A DNA stretch of 64,000 bases from Tumebacillus sp. BK434. GTDB lineage: Bacteria; Bacillota; Bacilli; Tumebacillales; Tumebacillaceae. Location: the NCBI RefSeq assembly GCF_004340785.1, contig NZ_SLXS01000004.1:248001-312000 (forward strand), written 5' to 3'. The notes beneath the pieces were generated by a model that ran no database searches, had not been told where the DNA came from, and saw only the letters and a list, made by a program, of their open reading frames with translations. Numbering within the stretch: position 1 is the stretch's first letter; every line of letters starts with the position of its first letter. Of the stretch, positions 7,888-18,200 are shown one piece after another. Both the position numbers and the translations under genes were made by a program.

Positions 7888-8055
7888 ATGAACAATCAGC
7901 AAGCGCAGGAGACTGTTCAAGTTACCCCCGAAGATATGGTGATCGATTATTTGATCGGCGAGCATGAGCTGGAAAAGCTCAGGCACGGATTTCAGGCCCC
8001 GATGGTCGCAGGACAACCCTGCGAACCGGGCGATGACCGGCCGGGCGGCGCTTGA
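7888..8055 (+). CDS. Short hypothetical protein, 55 aa
   Basis: A short frame with a textbook SD (AAGGAGGG at 7873-7880) and a seven-base gap to the ATG. It encodes a 55-residue hydrophilic protein: a glutamine-rich start (MNNQQAQETVQ), an acidic helix (PEDMVIDYLIGEHELEKL) and a Gly/Pro/Asp-rich tail with one cysteine (AGQPCEPGDDRPGGA). No family was recognised. The strong SD, the closing terminator and the position in the mltG-yrrM interval support a real gene; length is the main reason for doubt. Confidence 0.55.
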   Translation: MNNQQAQETVQVTPEDMVIDYLIGEHELEKLRHGFQAPMVAGQPCEPGDDRPGGA

Positions 8056-8068
8056 TCATCAACAGCAG

Positions 8069-8100
8069 AACCCATTGTCCTATACAGGAGAATGGGTTTT
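8069..8100 (+). terminator. Intrinsic terminator
   Basis: AACCCATT / AATGGGTT outer stem with an inner CCT/AGG pairing, followed by TTTT. Confidence 0.7.
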
Positions 8101-8142
8101 GTGATAACATGAATCTGTTTGTGTCCGAAGAAGGAGTTTTGC

Positions 8143-8772
8143 ATGATGATCGATCCAACACTCGTTGCTTATTTGCGCGGCTTGGTGCCCGCGCGCAGCC
8201 CCTTGCTTCTGGAACTGGAGCAGCGGGCGGAAGCGGGCTTTGTGCCGATTCTCGATCTGGAGACGGTGAGCTTTCTGCAAGTCTTGCTGAAGATTGCGAA
8301 GCCCCGCCGGATCTTGGAGGTCGGCACAGCGATCGGCTATTCGGCGCTCGTGATGGCCGGCGCCTGCGAGGCGCAGATCACGACGATGGAACGCGACCCG
8401 GAGCGAGCCGCAGAAGCCCGGGCGAATTTTGCCAAGGCGGGGCTGCAGGATCGCATTGAGCTCTTGGAAGGGGATGCGCTGGAGCTGATCGGAGGCTTGG
8501 GTCACTATGATTTTGTCTTCCTCGATGCGGCGAAAGGGCAATACCCGCGCTTTCTGGAGCTGCTCGACCCGCATCTGGAAACGGGCGGCGTGCTGTTGTC
8601 GGACAACATTTTGTTCCAAGGCATGGTCAGCGGCCAGGAGGAAGTCAAGCACAAGCTCCGCACGATGGTCAACCGCCTGCGCGAATACAACGAACTGCTC
8701 GCGCATCATCCAGGCTATGAGACGACGTTTCTACCCTTGGGGGACGGGGTGTCCCTCTCGGTTAAAAAGTAG
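8143..8772 (+). CDS. Class I SAM-dependent O-methyltransferase (YrrM-like)
   Basis: A 209-residue protein of the catechol/caffeoyl-CoA O-methyltransferase family (Methyltransf_3). Motif I is [18 protein letters not shown], the acidic residue after strand 2 is in [13 protein letters not shown], and [20 protein letters not shown] holds the metal-binding Asp and Lys. [15 protein letters not shown] follows. In Bacillus subtilis the equivalent yrrM lies in the same cluster; TrmR, a tRNA 5-methoxyuridine methyltransferase, is that gene's product, so tRNA wobble-uridine modification is the best functional guess. The ATG at 8143 was chosen from AAGGAG six bases upstream; an ATG three bases later is equally possible. 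Confidence 0.85.
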   Translation: MMIDPTLVAYLRGLVPARSPLLLELEQRAEAGFVPILDLETVSFLQVLLKIAKPRRILEVGTAIGYSALVMAGACEAQITTMERDPERAAEARANFAKAGLQDRIELLEGDALELIGGLGHYDFVFLDAAKGQYPRFLELLDPHLETGGVLLSDNILFQGMVSGQEEVKHKLRTMVNRLREYNELLAHHPGYETTFLPLGDGVSLSVKK

Positions 8773-8801
8773 TAAGGCAGTACAGAAGGGGGAAGGAACA
8801 G

Positions 8802-9449
8802 ATGCACAGACCGGTGCTGATAGGGATCGCAGGAGGAACAGGCTCTGGCAAGACATCTGTGGCCCGCGAGATCACGCATAACATCGATCCGGAGAACATC
8901 GTGCTGATCGAGCAGGACAACTATTACAAAGACCAGTCGCATTTGACGATGGCCGAGCGGGTGCAGACCAACTACGACCATCCGCATGCGTTCGACAACG
9001 ATCTGCTGCTGGAACATCTGCACATGCTGCTGAACAACAAAGCGATCGAAAAGCCGATCTACAACTTCGCCGAGCATACCCGCGCTGACTACACGGAGCT
9101 CGTCGAACCGAAGCAGGTCGTGGTGCTGGAAGGCATTATGGCACTCGAAGATGAGCGGCTGCGCGACTTGATGGACATCAAGATCTTCGTCGACACCGAC
9201 GCCGATGTGCGGATCATCCGCCGCATCCTGCGCGACATCAAAGAGCGCGGGCGCTCGATCGAATCGGTGGTCGAGCAGTACATGGGCATCGTGCGTCCGA
9301 TGCACATGCAGTTCATCGAGCCGACGAAGAAATACGCCGACCTGATCATCCCGGAAGGCGGTCAGAACCGCGTCGCGATCGACATTCTCGTCGCGAAAGT
9401 CAACGACATCGTCAAAGGCGTCCTCGCCACGACCGGAGCAACCCCTTAA
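8802..9449 (+). CDS. udk: Uridine kinase
   Basis: A 215-residue P-loop kinase. [16 protein letters not shown] is the Walker A loop, [27 protein letters not shown] the nucleoside-binding region, and IYNFAEHTR and VLEGIMAL the further conserved segments. [21 protein letters not shown] is the lid. It phosphorylates uridine and cytidine to UMP and CMP in pyrimidine salvage. AAGGGGGAAGGA precedes the ATG. It sits between the yrrM-like gene and the PBP gene, as in Bacillus subtilis, except that greA and the U32 peptidase genes are absent here. The terminator stem overlaps the stop codon. Confidence 0.97.
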   Translation: MHRPVLIGIAGGTGSGKTSVAREITHNIDPENIVLIEQDNYYKDQSHLTMAERVQTNYDHPHAFDNDLLLEHLHMLLNNKAIEKPIYNFAEHTRADYTELVEPKQVVVLEGIMALEDERLRDLMDIKIFVDTDADVRIIRRILRDIKERGRSIESVVEQYMGIVRPMHMQFIEPTKKYADLIIPEGGQNRVAIDILVAKVNDIVKGVLATTGATP

Positions 9450-9470
9450 CAGGGTTGCTCCGTTTTTTTT
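9435..9470 (+). terminator. Strong intrinsic terminator after udk
   Basis: Perfect 10-bp stem GGAGCAACCC / GGGTTGCTCC, then eight T. The left arm lies within the last codons of udk. Confidence 0.95.
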
Positions 9471-9516
9471 GCATAATTTTCGGTCACACTGGGTAAGGAA
9501 AGGAAGTGTGACGCTG

Positions 9517-11256
9517 ATGGAGATTATGCATCGTAAAATTCAACGCCGCACCGCTCTGGTGCTCACCTTTTGCACGCTCGGGATCGTGGCGCTCGGCGGC
9601 CGCTTGGCATACATCCAGTTCTCGGCGCACGACATGCAGGGCCACGATCTGGTCGCGTCGGCCGTCGAGCAGCGCCGGGAGAAATTCGAACTCGACTCCG
9701 GCCGCGGCGACATCCTCGACCGCCACGGCGCGTCGCTGACCGGCAGCAAGATCAGCGGGATCGTCGTGCTGCCGGTCTGGCAGCACAACTTGGAGCGTCC
9801 GAAAATCAACGAGCTGGCCTTGCTGCTTAACACCAGCACCGAGCATCTGCTGGCTGCGCTGCAGGAAAAAACAGAACCGTTCCTGCTCCGCCTGCCCGAC
9901 ATGAGCGGCAACAAGCGCGTCGTCAAGCTGACCCCGGAACAGTCCGAAAAAGTGCGTGCGCTGAACCTGACCGGCATCTATGCCAAAGAGGTCAAAGTCC
10001 GCTACGACGATCTCTCGCTTGCCCGGCACACGGTCGGCTTTTTGGGCGAAGATCCGAACCTTGTCGCCAATACGTGGGGCGGGAAATATCCGCTCGATGA
10101 GCAGATCGGCAAGATGGGGCTGGAGTTTCAATATCAGGAAGAGCTGCGCGGGCTTGGCATTTCGCGCACCATCGCCTACTACTCGGACAATGCAGCCCGC
10201 CCGATCAACGGCTTGGGCATCCGCGAATCGACCGAGCAGAATCCCTCGCTGTCGGTCAAAACGACACTCGACCACGACATCCAGCGCTCCGTTGAACAGG
10301 CGATGGACCGCTATGGGATGAACAAAGCGGCGGTCATCGTGCTCGATGCGGAGACAGAAGACGTGTTGGCGATGTCCTCGCGCCCGAACTACGACCAGAC
10401 CAAGCCGGTCGACGGCGACCAGTATCCGGTCAACCGCGCGCTGAAGGCGAATTTCCCCGGTTCGATTTTCAAAGCGGTGATCGCCCAAGCCGCCTTGGAG
10501 ACGGGCGTCGTCTCGCCGACCGACCGATTCGAGTGCCCCGGCTACATCGAGATCGGCGACGGCCGCTTGAACTGCTGGACCAAGCACGGCACGGTGACGG
10601 CGGAGCAGGCGTTCGCCGAGTCGTGCAACGTGGCGTTTGCCCAGATGGCGATGAAGCTCGGTCGTGCGGAGATCGACACCTACGCGAAAAAATTCGGCTT
10701 GGGCGCTGCGGTCGGGATGACGAGCGGTGCACAGTCGCAGTTTTACGGAGAAGACCCGGGCAGCGTTTTCCTGAAGGAGGGTTCATCCGACCGCTTCCTT
10801 GCCAACACCGGGATCGGGCAGGAGGACGTGCGCACGACCCCGTTACAGGCGGCGCACCTGATGGCGATCTTCGCGAACAACGGCATGGCCCGCGAACCGC
10901 GCCTCGTGCAGTCGCTGCATACGCCGGACGGGCTGTTGTACAAAGATTTTGACACGGCGGAACGCAAGCAGGTGATCGACCGCCAGGCGGCTTATCAAGT
11001 GAAAAAGTGGATGCGCGAAGTGGTGGCGTCACCGGACGGCACCGCGCATATCCTGTCAAAAGCGCAGTTTCCGGTCGCGGGAAAAACGGGGACGGCGCAG
11101 ACGGGCGACCCGAACGCGAACCACCAGTGGTTTGCCGGGTTTGGCCCGGTCGACAAGCCGAAGTACGTCGTCGTCGTGATGGCCGAGTCCGCGACGGGCA
11201 CCCGTGCGACGGAGCAGGTCGCCTTGCAGATTTTCAATGCGCTGCCGAACCCTTAA
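9517..11256 (+). CDS. Class B penicillin-binding protein (PbpI/YrrR-like transpeptidase)
   Basis: A 579-residue protein with an N-terminal membrane anchor (TALVLTFCTLGIVALGGRLAYIQF), a PBP dimer-type domain opening with SGRGDILDRHG, and a transpeptidase domain with all three active-site motifs: SIFK (Ser316), SCN (Ser369) and KTGT (Lys523). It cross-links peptidoglycan outside the membrane. Length and position after udk match PbpI of Bacillus subtilis, a monofunctional PBP able to support septal synthesis. The ATG at 9517 follows GGAAAGGAAGTG; an in-frame GTG at 9508 is an alternative. sigK follows about 140 bases downstream, so a sporulation-linked PBP role is possible but not shown. Confidence 0.92.
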   Translation: MEIMHRKIQRRTALVLTFCTLGIVALGGRLAYIQFSAHDMQGHDLVASAVEQRREKFELDSGRGDILDRHGASLTGSKISGIVVLPVWQHNLERPKINELALLLNTSTEHLLAALQEKTEPFLLRLPDMSGNKRVVKLTPEQSEKVRALNLTGIYAKEVKVRYDDLSLARHTVGFLGEDPNLVANTWGGKYPLDEQIGKMGLEFQYQEELRGLGISRTIAYYSDNAARPINGLGIRESTEQNPSLSVKTTLDHDIQRSVEQAMDRYGMNKAAVIVLDAETEDVLAMSSRPNYDQTKPVDGDQYPVNRALKANFPGSIFKAVIAQAALETGVVSPTDRFECPGYIEIGDGRLNCWTKHGTVTAEQAFAESCNVAFAQMAMKLGRAEIDTYAKKFGLGAAVGMTSGAQSQFYGEDPGSVFLKEGSSDRFLANTGIGQEDVRTTPLQAAHLMAIFANNGMAREPRLVQSLHTPDGLLYKDFDTAERKQVIDRQAAYQVKKWMREVVASPDGTAHILSKAQFPVAGKTGTAQTGDPNANHQWFAGFGPVDKPKYVVVVMAESATGTRATEQVALQIFNALPNP

Positions 11257-11392
11257 AAAGCTGTCGAACCGTTAGAAATCCTGTTTGCAGGCGATCGTAC
11301 AGGCACAGTGAACAAGCACCCACACATATATTGAAACACACTAGCCCAACTGTGGATCAGCGGGGCGAATCGTAGTGGGAGGTGACAGACTG

Positions 11393-12094
11393 ATGCCTGG
11401 GTTTTTGACCGCGGTTGCGCTGCTGCTCAAAGAGATCACGCTGTTTGTTTCTTACATTAAAAACAATGCGTTTCCACAGCCTCTCTCCGAAGATGAGGAA
11501 CGGAAAAATCTGCTGCTGATGGCCGAAGGGGACGAGAATGCCCGCAACGTGCTCGTCGAACACAATTTGCGTCTGGTCGCCCATATCGTGAAGAAGTTCG
11601 AGAACACCGGTGAGGACAGCGAAGATCTGATCTCGATCGGCACGATCGGACTGATCAAAGCGATCGAAAGCTACTCGGTGAACAAAGGAACTAAACTCGC
11701 GACCTATGCGGCACGTTGTATCGAAAATGAAATCCTGATGCACTTACGGTCGCTTAAGAAAACGAGAAAAGACGTCTCGCTGCACGACCCGATCGGAACG
11801 GACAAAGAGGGCAACGAGATCACGTTGATCGACGTGCTCGGCACCGACACGGACGACGTGATCGACGAGGTGCAATTGAAGCTGGAGAAGATGAAGATCT
11901 ATTCGCGGATGAACCTGCTCGATGAGCGCGAACAAGAGGTGATCCGCGGCCGCTTCGGCCTGCCGGACGGAGAAGAGAAGACACAGCGCGAGATCGCGGA
12001 GGAGTTGGGGATTTCGCGTTCGTATGTGTCGCGGATTGAAAAGCGGGCGCTGACGAAGCTGCTGCACGAATTGCGGCCGAAGCGGGAGGACTGA
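11393..12094 (+). CDS. sigK: Sporulation sigma factor SigK, uninterrupted
   Basis: A 233-residue sigma-70 family protein. A short hydrophobic N-terminal pro-region ([29 protein letters not shown]) precedes region 2 ([38 protein letters not shown]) and region 4 ([27 protein letters not shown]). The pro-region is what SpoIVFB removes in the mother cell to release active SigK, the late mother-cell sigma factor. The gene is intact: no skin-type element splits it. The ATG at 11393 follows GGGAGGTGA by seven bases. No convincing SigE-type promoter was identified in the roughly 135 bases upstream. Confidence 0.95.
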   Translation: MPGFLTAVALLLKEITLFVSYIKNNAFPQPLSEDEERKNLLLMAEGDENARNVLVEHNLRLVAHIVKKFENTGEDSEDLISIGTIGLIKAIESYSVNKGTKLATYAARCIENEILMHLRSLKKTRKDVSLHDPIGTDKEGNEITLIDVLGTDTDDVIDEVQLKLEKMKIYSRMNLLDEREQEVIRGRFGLPDGEEKTQREIAEELGISRSYVSRIEKRALTKLLHELRPKRED

Positions 12095-12108
12095 TTTTTA
12101 ATAATGAA

Positions 12109-12150
12109 GCAATCGACCCTGGAGCAGTTTGCGTGGTCGGTTGCTTTTTT
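12109..12150 (+). terminator. Intrinsic terminator after sigK
   Basis: GCAATCGACC / GGTCGGTTGC stem with one G-T pair and a 16-base loop, followed by six T. It separates sigK transcription from the NRPS genes. Confidence 0.8.
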
Positions 12151-12219
12151 GTTGTCTTTAATCTTAAAATGTAACTAATCCATTGCAATTAATAGAATTG
12201 AGTGAGAGGGCGGGTAACG

Positions 12220-15200
12220 ATGACTGTGTTATACGCATTTCCTGTTTCGTTTGCGCAGCAGCGGCTGTGGCTGGCCGATGGCGTGCTGCCGGGGAGTTCG
12301 GCGTATCATATGCCGTCTGTGCTTCAGATAGAAGGCGACTTGGATGAGGAGGCGCTGCGTCTGGCGCTGACGGAGATCGTGCATCGCCATGAGTCGCTGC
12401 GCACTACGTTTGGGATGCTGGACAATCAGCTGATGCAAAAGGTGCATACGGAGCGCGATCAGGAGCTGACGGTGGTCGATCTGCGCGATGTTCCGCAGGC
12501 GGAGCGACGCGCCGAGGTGGAGCGGTTGACGCATGAAGAGCTGGTGCGGCCGTTCGATCTCAGCGCCGGACCGCTGCTGCGCACGACGCTGTACAAGCTC
12601 GCCGCACAAGAGCACGTGCTGATGGTCAACATGCACCACATCGTGTCGGACGGCTGGTCGATCGGGATCCTGATCCGTGAGCTGACCGCATTGTATACGG
12701 CGTTTGCGGCCGGGGAGGAGTCGCCGCTGGAACCGCTGGCGATTCAGTATGCAGACTATTCGCAGTGGCAGCGCGACGATCTGGAGTCGGGCGTGCTGGA
12801 AGAGCACATGGCGTATTGGCGGGACAAGCTGGGCGGCGAACTGCCGGTGCTGCAGCTGCCGACCGACCGTCCGCGCCCGCCGTATCGCACCGATGCCGGC
12901 GATTATGTGCATGTGCAGCTGTCATCGCAGCTGTCAGAAGGGATCAAGGAAGCCGGGCGCAAGGAGCAGGCGACCCTGTTCATGACGCTGCTGGCCGCTT
13001 ATCAGGTGCTGCTATCTCGCTATTCGGGGCAGGAGGACGTGCTGGTCGGGTCGCCGATCGCCGGTCGGGAGCAGAGCGATCTGCATGGCCTGATCGGATT
13101 TTTCGTCAACAACCTGGTGCTGCGCAGCGACTTGAGCGGCAACCCGACCTTCTTGGAACTGCTGGCCCAGGTGCGCAAGACGGCGCTGGAGGCGTATCAG
13201 CACGCCGAAGTGCCGTTTGACATGCTGATCCAGGAACTGGTGCCGGAGCGCGATGTCACCGTGTCGCCGCTGTTCCAGACGATGTTTGTGTTAAATGATG
13301 AACTGGCGCAACTCGCACTGCCCGAGCTGTCGATGTCCTACGTCGATCTGGACATCCGGTCGGTGAAGTATGACCTGGCCTTGGAAGTGATCGATGCGAC
13401 CGAAGGGATGCAGATTATATGGCGGTACAAGACCGACCTGTTCGACCGGGCAACCATCGAGCGGATGAGCGCCAATTTTGTCGTGCTGCTCGAAGGCATC
13501 GTCGAAGCGCCGGAGCAACAGGTGGCTTTGCTGCCGCTGCTGACCGCAGCAGAGCACCAACAGGTCAAGAACTTCTGGAACGAAGGCGCGGTGACGGTGT
13601 ATCCGGACAAGACGCTGCACGTCTTCTTTGAAGAGCAGGCGGAGCGAACGCCCGACCGCACGGCGGTGGTGTTCGAAGGGGAGAGCGTGACGTACCGCGA
13701 GTTTAACGAGCGGGCGAACCGCCTGGCATCGCGGCTGCTGAAGCTCGGCGTGCAGGCGAACGAGTTTGTCGGGGTCAGCATGGAGCGCTCCATCGAGATG
13801 CTGGTCGCCGTCTACGCGGTGGTCAAAGCGGGCGGGGCGTATGTCCCGATCGACCCGACCAACCCGCCGGAGCGGGTGGCGTACATTTTGGCAGACGCGC
13901 AGGCGCGGGTGCTGCTGACCCAAGAGTATCTGCTGGAGCGGCTGCCGGTGCTGGACGGGACGCAGGTGATCTGTGTCGACCGGGAGGATTTCGCGGCGGA
14001 GAACCCGGCCAATCCGGATCTTGGAGTAACGACCGATCAACTGGCGTATATGATCTACACGTCCGGCTCGACAGGCAAGCCCAAAGGCGCGATGGTGCCG
14101 CACAAAGCGATTGTGAATCAGATCTTATGGCGGCAGGAGACGTATCGCTTGACCGAATCGGACTGCATTTTGCAGAAAACGCCGGTGTCGTTCGACGCCT
14201 CGGTCTGGGAGCTGTTCTGGGCGCTGATGGTCGGGGCGCGGATCGTGATGGCGCGCTCGGAAGGACATAAGGACAGCGCCTACCTGCGCGAGGTGATCAA
14301 GGAGCAGGGCGTGACGACGGTGCATTTCGTCCCGTCGATGCTGCAGATCTTTGCCGAGGAGAAAGGGATCGAGGAGTGCACGTCGCTGCGGCGCATCTTG
14401 TGCGGAGGGGAAGCGTTGCCGGCCGATTTGCAGGCGCGGGTGTTTGCGCGGCTGCCGCACGTGGAGCTGCACAATCTGTACGGGCCGACTGAAGCGGCGG
14501 TCGACGTGACCTACTGGTTCTGCGAGCGGGACAGCGACCGCAAGACGGTGCCGATCGGGCGGCATATCGCCAACACGGAGCTGTATGTGCTGGACAAGCA
14601 TCTGCAGCCGGTGCCGCTCGGAGCGGCCGGGGAACTGCACATCGGCGGGGTGCAGTTGGCGTACGGCTATCACAACCGCCCGGAACTGACGGCGGAGAAG
14701 TTTATCGCCAATCCGTTTGGCGCTGGCAAGCTGTACAAGTCGGGCGACTTGGTGCGCCTGCTGCCGGACGGGGTGTTTGAATATCTGGGCAGGTTGGATC
14801 ATCAGGTGAAGATCCGCGGGTTCCGGGTTGAACTTGGCGAGATCGAGGCGCTCTTGACGCAGCATCCGCACATTCTGGAAGCGGTGGTGCTGCCGAAAGG
14901 GGACGCGCTGGCCGCCTATGTGGTGACAGACGGCGCGGCCGGTGCGGCCGACGCGCAGGAGCTGCGGCGCTATCTGCAGGAGACGCTGCCGGTGTACATG
15001 GTGCCGGGGTCGTTCGCCTTTTTGGACAAATTGCCCTTGACGCCAAACGGCAAAGCGGACCGGCAGGCGCTGCTGAAGCTGGAGACGGTGAACCCGGTGC
15101 CGGAAGCGGCCTATGTGCCGCCGCAAAGCGAACTGGAGCAAGGGATCGCCGCGATCTGGCAGGAAGTGCTGGAGGTGGAGCAGGTCGGGCTCTATGACAA

Positions 15201-18200
15201 CTTCTTTGAGCTGGGCGGCCACTCGCTGGCGATCATGCGCGTGCATCGCAGGCTGCAGGAGAAGTATGCGTTTGAGATCAGTGTGGTGCAGCTGTTCCAG
15301 TACCCGACGATCAAAGAGCTGGCTGAGCATTTCAGCGCACAGCGCTCCTCCGGGATCGAATCAGGGCAAGCGGAGCGTGCAGACGGCAAGGCAGAGCGGA
15401 CGGCAAGGCCAGCAGGAGAGCGTCAGGACATCGCGGTGATCGGGATGGCCGGACGGTTTCCGGGAGCTGACGATGTGGAGGCGTTCTGGCGCAACCTGCA
15501 TGACGGCGTGGAATCGATCCGCCAGTTTACCGATGAGGAGCTGCTGGCGGAAGGCCATGATCCGGATGTCTTGCAGGCGCAAAACTATGTGAAGGCCGGC
15601 GGGTATCTGGGCGACATCGAGTATTTTGACGCCGACTTTTTTGGCATCAACCCGCGCGAGGCGGAAGTGATGGACCCGCAGCACCGCATCTTTTTGGAGA
15701 CGGCATGGGAGGCGCTGGAGACGGCCGGCTACGACTCGGAAGCGTTTGACGGCGACATCTCGGTGTTTGGCGGCGCAGGACTGAGCCGCTACTTGCTGGT
15801 CAATCTGGTGCCCAACCGCCATCTGGCCGCATCGGTCGGCGAGCATACGGTGATGATCGGCAACGGGGCGGACCACATGGTCGGACGGGTGGCGTACAAG
15901 TTGAACCTGACCGGGATGAGCCATGCCGTGTCGGCGACCTGCTCGACGGGGATGGTGGCGATTCACCAGGCGGCACAGAGCTTGCGCAACGGCGATTGCG
16001 ACATGGCGTTGGCCGGCGCGGTCGGCCTTGCCGTGCCGCAAAAGAACGGGTATTTCCACGTCGAAGGCGGCATCTCGTCGCCGGACGGGCACTGCCGGAC
16101 GTTCGACGCCGACGCGCAAGGCACGGTGCCGGGCAGCGGTGCCGGGATCGTGGTGCTGAAGCGGCTGGACGACGCGCTGCGCGACGGTGACCGCGTGCTG
16201 GCGGTGCTGAAAGGCTCGGCGGTCACCAACGACGGATCGCGCAAAGTCGGGTATACCGCCCCGAGCGTGGACGGGCAGAAGGCGGTCATCTTAAAAGCGC
16301 TGCAAAAAGCGGACGTGGAGCCGGAGAGCGTGTCGTATATCGAAGCGCACGGGACGGCGACGCCGCTGGGCGATCCGATCGAGCTGACCGCGTTGACGCA
16401 AGCCTACCGGACGCTGACCGAGCGGGAGCGGTTCATCGCGATCGGCTCGGTGAAAAGCAACATCGGGCATCTCGACGCGGCGGCGGGGGCGGCCGGGTTT
16501 ATCAAGACGGTGCTGGCCTTGCAGCATGAAAAATTGCCGCCGAGCCTGCATTTCCGCAAACCGAACCCGAAGATCAACTGGGAGCGTTCGCCGTTCTATG
16601 TGAACACCGAGCTGCGCGACTGGAGCCGGGGCGACCGGCCGCGCCGGGCCGGGGTGTCGTCGTTTGGTCTGGGCGGGATGAACTCGCATGCCATCTTGGA
16701 AGAAGCGCCGCTGCAGGCGAGCAGCGCGACGCTGCGTCCGGCACAGCTCCTGGTGCTCTCGGCGAAGACGGAGACGGCGCTGGAAGCGGCGACGGCAAAT
16801 CTGCAGCGGCACTTGGCACAGCATCCTGAGCAGAAGCTGGCCGATGTGGCCTACACGCTGCAGCTCGGACGACGCCCGTTTGCGCACCGCCGCGCGCTGG
16901 TGGTGACCGATCATCAGGATGCGGTCGAAGTGTTGGCGAACCTGCATCCGCGGCGAGTGCTGCAAGGGCAGGCAGATCTGACCGATCACCCGCGCAAAGT
17001 GGCGTTTTTGTTCGCAGGCACAGGCGATCATTATGTGGAGATGGCGGCCGAGCTGTATCGGACGGAGCCTGTATTTAAACAGGCGGTCGACCAGTGCTGT
17101 GAAATACTGGAACCCCATTTGGATACCGATGTAAAAAAAGTGCTCTATCCTCAGCAGGAGCAAAACGATATCCCAAGCGGGCTGACAAAAGAGAAAGAAC
17201 GCCCGCAAGACCAAGCTGCACCAGCCTTTGACCTGCGCAAAATGCTGCGCCGCGAGGAAGGGGCAGATCTTCAACAGCTGCACCAGACCGAATATGCGCA
17301 TCCGGCGCTGTTTGTGATCGAGTATGCGCTGACCCAACTTTTGCTGGCATGGGGCATTCGTCCGCAGGCGCTGCTCGGCTATTCGCTCGGGGAGTATGTG
17401 GCGGCCTGCGTGGCGGGCGTGTTTTCGCTTGAGGATGCGCTGGCGCTGGTGGCGAAGCGCGCCAAGATGATCCAGGACCTGCCCGCAGGCGCGATGCTGG
17501 CGGTGCCGATGGGCGAGGAAGAGCTGCGCCCGCTGCTGAGCGGCAGCCTGTCGCTGGCGACGATCAACACGCACCAGCACTGTGTCGTGTCCGGCACCAA
17601 GGAGGCGGTCGCAGAGCTGGAGCAGGAACTGCTCGCCCAAGGCATCGCCTGCCTGCCGGTCAAGACTTCCCACGCTTTCCACTCGCAGCTGATGGAGCCG
17701 CTTGCAGAACCGTTTGCGAAGCTGGTGCAAAGCTTCAATCCGCAAGCTCCGCACACGCCGTTCGTCTCCAATGTCACCGGCACGTGGATCACCGCAGAGG
17801 AAGCGACCGACCCGGCCTACTGGGCGCGCCATCTCTGCCAGACCGTGCGCTTCGCCGACGGGGTGCGCGAACTGTGCCAAGACCAGGATCTGGTCTTGCT
17901 GGAGATCGGGCCGGGGCAGACGTTGACCAGCTTTGCCTTGCAACTGCAATCGTCCCCTGGCCGCATCGTCCTGCCGACCTTGCGCCCGGCGTACGAAAAG
18001 CGCAGCGACACCAGTTTCCTGCTCAGCACGATCGGTCAGCTTTGGCTCGCCGGAGTGCCCATCAACTGGAAGGGGATGTATCTGCAGGAACAGCGCCTGC
18101 GCGTCGCGCTTCCGACCTATCCGTTTGAGCGCAAACGCTATTGGATTCAAGCGAAACAAGGCGCCGGGAACCGCCTCATTTCCGATGATCATCTGTTGCG

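Noticed and set aside
11393-12094. Possible skin-type interruption or recombinase near sigK
   Set aside because: sigK is one uninterrupted frame with pro-region, region 2 and region 4, and no recombinase gene is present nearby.
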